The position numbers were made by a program, and so were the translations under genes. Below are positions 61,007 through 64,000 of a DNA stretch of 64,000 nucleotides, one piece after another. How positions within the stretch are numbered: position 1 is the first letter of the stretch; the number at the start of each line of letters is the position of its first letter. This DNA is from Aureimonas sp. AU4 (GTDB taxonomy: Bacteria; Pseudomonadota; Alphaproteobacteria; Rhizobiales; Rhizobiaceae), in NCBI RefSeq assembly GCF_001463765.1, contig NZ_BBWK01000001.1, positions 25,046 to 89,045 on the forward strand. The letters run 5' to 3'. Under the pieces are notes generated by a model. That model was not told the DNA's origin. It did no database searches and worked only from the letters and a program-made list of their open reading frames with translations.

Positions 61007-61933
61007 TTACTTCTTGCCGGCGGCCGCAGCGACCTCGGCCGCGAAGTCGCTCTGCTCGCGCTCGACGCCCTCGCCGAGAGCGATGCGCTTGAAGCCGACG
61101 ATCTTGGCCGGCGCGCCAGCTTCCTTCGCCGCAGCCTCGAGCGCCTTCTCGACCGTCAGATCAGGATTAATGACAAAGTTCTGCTTCAGAAGAACGACCT
61201 CCTCGTAGAACTTGCGCAGGCGACCCTCCACCATCTTCTCGATGATGTTCTCCGGCTTGCCCGACTGACGGGCCTGCTCCGAGAAGACGGCCTTTTCGCG
61301 CTCGACCACGGAGGCGTCGATCTCGCCGTCCGTCAGCGCAAGCGGGTTGGTGGCCGCGACGTGCATGGCGACCTGGCGACCGAAGGCGTTGAGCGCCACC
61401 GGGTCGCCCGCCGATTCGATCGCCACGAGGACGCCGAGCTTGCCGAGGCCGTCGGCGGCCGCGTTGTGGATGTAGGTCGCGACCACGCCCTGCGGAACCT
61501 CGAGCATGGCGGCACGGCGCAGGCTCATGTTCTCGCCGATCGTGGCGACGGCGTCCTTGATGGTATCGGTGACCGACTTACCGCTCGTCGGGTTGGTGGC
61601 GGCGGCAACGGCATCGACCGAGCCGTCTGTCGTCAGCGCGACTTCGGCGGTCTGACGGACCAACTGCTGGAAGGCGTCATTGCGCGCGACGAAGTCGGTC
61701 TCGGAGTTGACCTCGACGACAACGGCCTTGGAACCCTCGGACGCCACGCCGACAAGGCCTTCGGCCGCCGTGCGACCCGACTTCTTGTCGGCCTTGGCGA
61801 TCCCCTTGGCGCGCAGCCAGTCGATCGCGGCTTCCATGTCGCCGTTGGTTTCGGCGAGCGCCGTCTTGCAGTCCATCATGCCTGCGCCGGTCTTCTCGCG
61901 CAGGTCCTTCACCATCAAAGCGGAAATCGTCAT
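61007..61933 (-). CDS. tsf: Elongation factor Ts
   Basis: Nucleotide exchange factor for EF-Tu. The 308-residue protein has the N-terminal UBA-like domain with [16 protein letters not shown], the core [13 protein letters not shown] block, and a C-terminal coiled dimerisation region. It follows rpsB by 105 bp with an intervening stem-loop, the usual rpsB-tsf operon. Confidence 0.98.
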   Translation of the reverse strand: MTISALMVKDLREKTGAGMMDCKTALAETNGDMEAAIDWLRAKGIAKADKKSGRTAAEGLVGVASEGSKAVVVEVNSETDFVARNDAFQQLVRQTAEVALTTDGSVDAVAAATNPTSGKSVTDTIKDAVATIGENMSLRRAAMLEVPQGVVATYIHNAAADGLGKLGVLVAIESAGDPVALNAFGRQVAMHVAATNPLALTDGEIDASVVEREKAVFSEQARQSGKPENIIEKMVEGRLRKFYEEVVLLKQNFVINPDLTVEKALEAAAKEAGAPAKIVGFKRIALGEGVEREQSDFAAEVAAAAGKK

Positions 61934-61955
61934 CAGTCGGCCTCTATAAAGAAAG

Positions 61956-61987
61956 GGCGCACCGTTCCCCGGAAGAAATGGTGCGCC
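61956..61987 (-). terminator. Stem-loop between rpsB and tsf, possible attenuator
   Basis: GGCGCACC (61956-61963) pairs with GGTGCGCC (61980-61987); on the minus strand it is followed by CTTTCTTTATAG. Partial termination here would make more S2 mRNA than tsf mRNA, as described for the rpsB-tsf operon elsewhere; this is inference. Confidence 0.55.
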
Positions 61988-62038
61988 GGACAGGTGACGG
62001 CGCCATGACGCGCCGTCGGCTGCAAAGGTTTGGGAAGA

Positions 62039-62836
62039 TCAGGCCGCGGCGGGGGCGGACTGCTCCTCGGTCGAGGCGTCGGCTTCTTCCAGCGCAGGCT
62101 CCACGGGAGCCTCTTCCATAGCGCCGATGTCGACGCCCATCGAACCCTGCTGACGGCCGATGCCATCAACCGCCGCGCGGGCGATCAGGTCGCAGTAAAG
62201 CGAGATGGCGCGAGCCGCGTCGTCGTTGCCCGGGATCGGGTAGTCGATGCGCGAGGGATCGCAGTTCGTGTCGACCACCGCCACGACCGGAATGCCGAGG
62301 CGCTTGGCCTCGTCGATCGCGATCGCTTCTTTGTTGGTGTCGATGATGAAGATCATGTCCGGCACGCCGCCCATGTCCTTGATTCCGCCCAGCGCGCGGT
62401 CGAGTTTGTCCCGCTCGCGCTGGAGCGTCAGGCGCTCCTTCTTGGAGTAGCCATGCGCCTCGCCGGACAGGATTTCGTCCAGCTTGCGGAGACGCTGGAT
62501 CGAGTTCGAAATGGTCTTCCAGTTGGTCAGCATGCCGCCGAGCCAGCGGGCGTTGACGTAATACTGAGCCGAACGGTCGGCCGCGTCGGCGATGATCTCC
62601 GACGCCTGACGCTTCGTGCCGACGAAGAGGACACGGCCGCCGCGCGACACGGAGTCCGACACCGCCTGCAGCGCGCGGTGCAGAAGCGGAACCGTCTGCG
62701 CGAGATCGATGATGTGGATGTTGTTGCGAGCGCCAAAGATGAACGGCTCCATCTTCGGGTTCCAGCGGTGCGTCTGGTGGCCGAAGTGGACGCCAGCCTC
62801 GAGGAGCTGACGCATGGAATAGTCGGGCAGTGCCAT
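62039..62836 (-). CDS. rpsB: 30S ribosomal protein S2
   Basis: S2 of the small ribosomal subunit. The 265-residue product has [19 protein letters not shown] at the N-terminus, the [11 protein letters not shown] strand and the [27 protein letters not shown] signature. A short acidic Ala/Glu-rich tail closes it. ATG 62836 is fixed by AAGGAA upstream. It is the first gene of the rpsB-tsf-pyrH-frr-uppS-cdsA-rseP-bamA-lpx series and has a long leader. Confidence 0.98.
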   Translation of the reverse strand: MALPDYSMRQLLEAGVHFGHQTHRWNPKMEPFIFGARNNIHIIDLAQTVPLLHRALQAVSDSVSRGGRVLFVGTKRQASEIIADAADRSAQYYVNARWLGGMLTNWKTISNSIQRLRKLDEILSGEAHGYSKKERLTLQRERDKLDRALGGIKDMGGVPDMIFIIDTNKEAIAIDEAKRLGIPVVAVVDTNCDPSRIDYPIPGNDDAARAISLYCDLIARAAVDGIGRQQGSMGVDIGAMEEAPVEPALEEADASTEEQSAPAAA

Positions 62837-63007
62837 CGTGTTCGTTCCTTTTGAACCGGTTATCGCCTCCACGGATCAGAGCGACCGACTGGATCGCCAC
62901 CGGTGGGATCGTGACGGAAGAACCGTCCTGAACCCGACATCCGTGTGTGGAATAGCGGCGCGCATACACCAGGAACGGCGTCCCGGCAATACGCACGACC
63001 ACGAACC

Positions 63008-63037
63008 TATATAGGAAGCTTTCTTGCGCCGGTTCAA
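63008..63037 (-). promoter_or_regulatory. Possible sigma-70-type promoter of rpsB
   Basis: On the minus strand TTGAAC (63037-63032) and TATATA (63013-63008) are 18 bp apart, about 170 bp upstream of the rpsB ATG. The -35 box lies partly in the end of eipB. If used, the rpsB message has a leader of about 160 nt, which contains the perfect palindrome CCACCGGTGG and the small hairpin GACGG-AAGAA-CCGTC. Confidence 0.4.
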
Positions 63038-63840
63038 TGTTCTCCCGTCGAAGGCGGGCATTCGGCCGGGTCGAGATATGACAGGCGGCTCAACCGGCCT
63101 TCCAACGTGTACGCGCCGAAATTCATCGTCAGCTCGTCGGAAACACCGTTCTCGAAAAGTCGGTAGCGCGTCTCGAAGATCGGCTGGCCGTCGTCGTCGC
63201 TATCGGCGTTGAAATAGGATTCGGTTACGAGCCAGGATTTGAGACCACGCACGCTTTCGGCGATGGCGGGCGTCGGCGGTCCGTTGCTCGACGTGATGAC
63301 CGACGTCGTGGTCAATCCCTTCTCCGCTTCCGCGTCGCCGTCGAAAAGCTTGGCCTCGACGATCCGGTCCCCCGCCCGCGCGCGCGCGATCAGGCGGGCG
63401 GTGTGCTGCAGGGGAAAGCTTGCCAATGGTATGGAAGCCTCACGCTGGACCGGCTCCTTGTATTGCACCTTCGTTGCGCCGGCGTCGTTCTTCGCCTCTC
63501 CCTCGACCCGCTCCTGAGCGGTTCCGTCGACGAGGGTCTGCGTGTCGAAAGCCAGCACGGAGCCGTCGAGGCGTTCCTGTGTACGCGTTCCCTGATCGGT
63601 GACGGTGATCTCGTCTTCTTGGTGGAAACGCGCAACGAAGCGGTAGTCGAGCGCGAACGTGTCGCAATCCTTCCGGGTCAGTTGCAATGCGATGCGGGCA
63701 TCGACGGCCGAGATCTGGTCAGTCGGTTCCGCCAGCTTGAGTTCGTAGACCGCCTCATGCGCGCGGAGCGGTTCGGCGAGCGAGGGCTGGGCAGCCAGGG
63801 CAGCCAAGGCCGTTGCGGCGAGGAGCTGTTGAACGTGCAT
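63034..63840 (-). CDS. eipB: Periplasmic envelope-integrity protein EipB (DUF1849)
   Basis: EipB is a periplasmic beta-spiral protein of Hyphomicrobiales needed for envelope integrity in Brucella. The 268-residue product has a signal peptide (about 1-21, cut after SLA), the EAVYELKLAEP start of the mature protein, and long beta-rich stretches. Two conserved cysteines, one in RKDCDTF and one in DPAECPP near the C-terminus, match the known disulfide. ATG 63840 replaces an unconserved upstream extension. It diverges from the RidA-like gene. Confidence 0.93.
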   Translation of the reverse strand: MHVQQLLAATALAALAAQPSLAEPLRAHEAVYELKLAEPTDQISAVDARIALQLTRKDCDTFALDYRFVARFHQEDEITVTDQGTRTQERLDGSVLAFDTQTLVDGTAQERVEGEAKNDAGATKVQYKEPVQREASIPLASFPLQHTARLIARARAGDRIVEAKLFDGDAEAEKGLTTTSVITSSNGPPTPAIAESVRGLKSWLVTESYFNADSDDDGQPIFETRYRLFENGVSDELTMNFGAYTLEGRLSRLSYLDPAECPPSTGEH

Positions 63841-63944
63841 CTTTACCCCGTATCGAAGCTGTGGTCTGCCACTGCTGCGCACGGTCTCTAGCCGATCACG
63901 GCGGGCTCGTCGCGTCCATGTCGACGAGAGTGATGAGGCCAAGC

Positions 63945-64000
63945 ATGACCGCAACGATCGAAAGCCGGCTCGCGGAGAAGGGGATCACCCTGCCCAGTGC
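63945..64000 (+). CDS. RidA-family protein, N-terminal fragment at window edge
   Basis: Only the first 18 codons lie in the window. ATG 63945 is preceded by GAGG at a 6-nt spacing, and the start TATIESRLAEKGITLP is typical of the RidA/YjgF relatives (enamine deaminase group) encoded beside eipB in Hyphomicrobiales. No full domain can be checked. The 104-bp gap to eipB must hold both divergent promoters. Confidence 0.6.
   Translation, partial: MTATIESRLAEKGITLPS

Overview
The window is a high-GC chromosomal segment that reads as core genome of an alphaproteobacterium of the order Hyphomicrobiales (Rhizobiales). The reasons are the gene order rlpA-dac-tmk-holB-metG-tatD, the hfq-hflX / ntrBC-ntrYX block, a fused ispDF, a PDH operon whose E1-beta carries its own lipoyl domain, lpxI instead of lpxH, an alphaproteobacterial-type LexA box (GAAC-N7-GAAC) and an EipB envelope protein. 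The pattern resembles Aurantimonadaceae-like genomes, but genus cannot be fixed from the sequence alone.

Layout. 1-1.1 kb: the 3' part of a tyrosine-recombinase integrase next to a tRNA-Ser(TGA), the only clear trace of mobile DNA. 1.15-1.72 kb: a mostly empty stretch holding a candidate 49-residue lipoprotein gene. 1.7-3.9 kb: two convergent Gfo/Idh/MocA oxidoreductases. 4.2-12.9 kb (+): rlpA, dac, tmk, holB, metG, tatD, an MBL hydrolase and mazG. 12.9-22 kb (-): dusB-ntrB-ntrC-ntrY-ntrX and hfq-hflX. 22-23.8 kb (+): ispDF and the CinA C-terminal domain. 23.8-38.2 kb (-): ratA, lipA, glsB, the PDH operon (pdhA, pdhB, an SRPBCC protein, pdhC, an SGNH hydrolase, lpdA), ftsB, eno, kdsA, pyrG, secG, tpiA. 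38.3-44.5 kb (+): ppiD, trpD, trpC, moaC, moeA, lexA. 44.5-46.7 kb (-): comEC. 46.8-49.7 kb (+): gltX, gltA. 49.7-63 kb (-): the translation and envelope cluster rpsB, tsf, pyrH, frr, uppS, cdsA, rseP, bamA, lpxD, fabZ, lpxA, lpxI, lpxB. 63.0-64.0 kb: eipB and, divergently, the start of a RidA-like gene.

The genes serve central metabolism (lower glycolysis, PDH, citrate synthase), lipid A and outer-membrane assembly, cell-wall and undecaprenyl/phospholipid precursor supply, translation, nitrogen-responsive signalling and the SOS response. Genes are tightly packed, with many ATGA or TTGA start/stop overlaps. Several intrinsic terminators are legible, including a near-identical pair after eno and secG.

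I found no convincing undescribed multi-gene system. The most interesting signals are small: the candidate lipoprotein, a D,D-carboxypeptidase-like protein lacking the KTG lysine and the SxN serine, operator-like repeats before ntrY and bamA, hairpins in the metG, gltA and rpsB leaders, and the odd geometry of the integrase relative to the tRNA gene.
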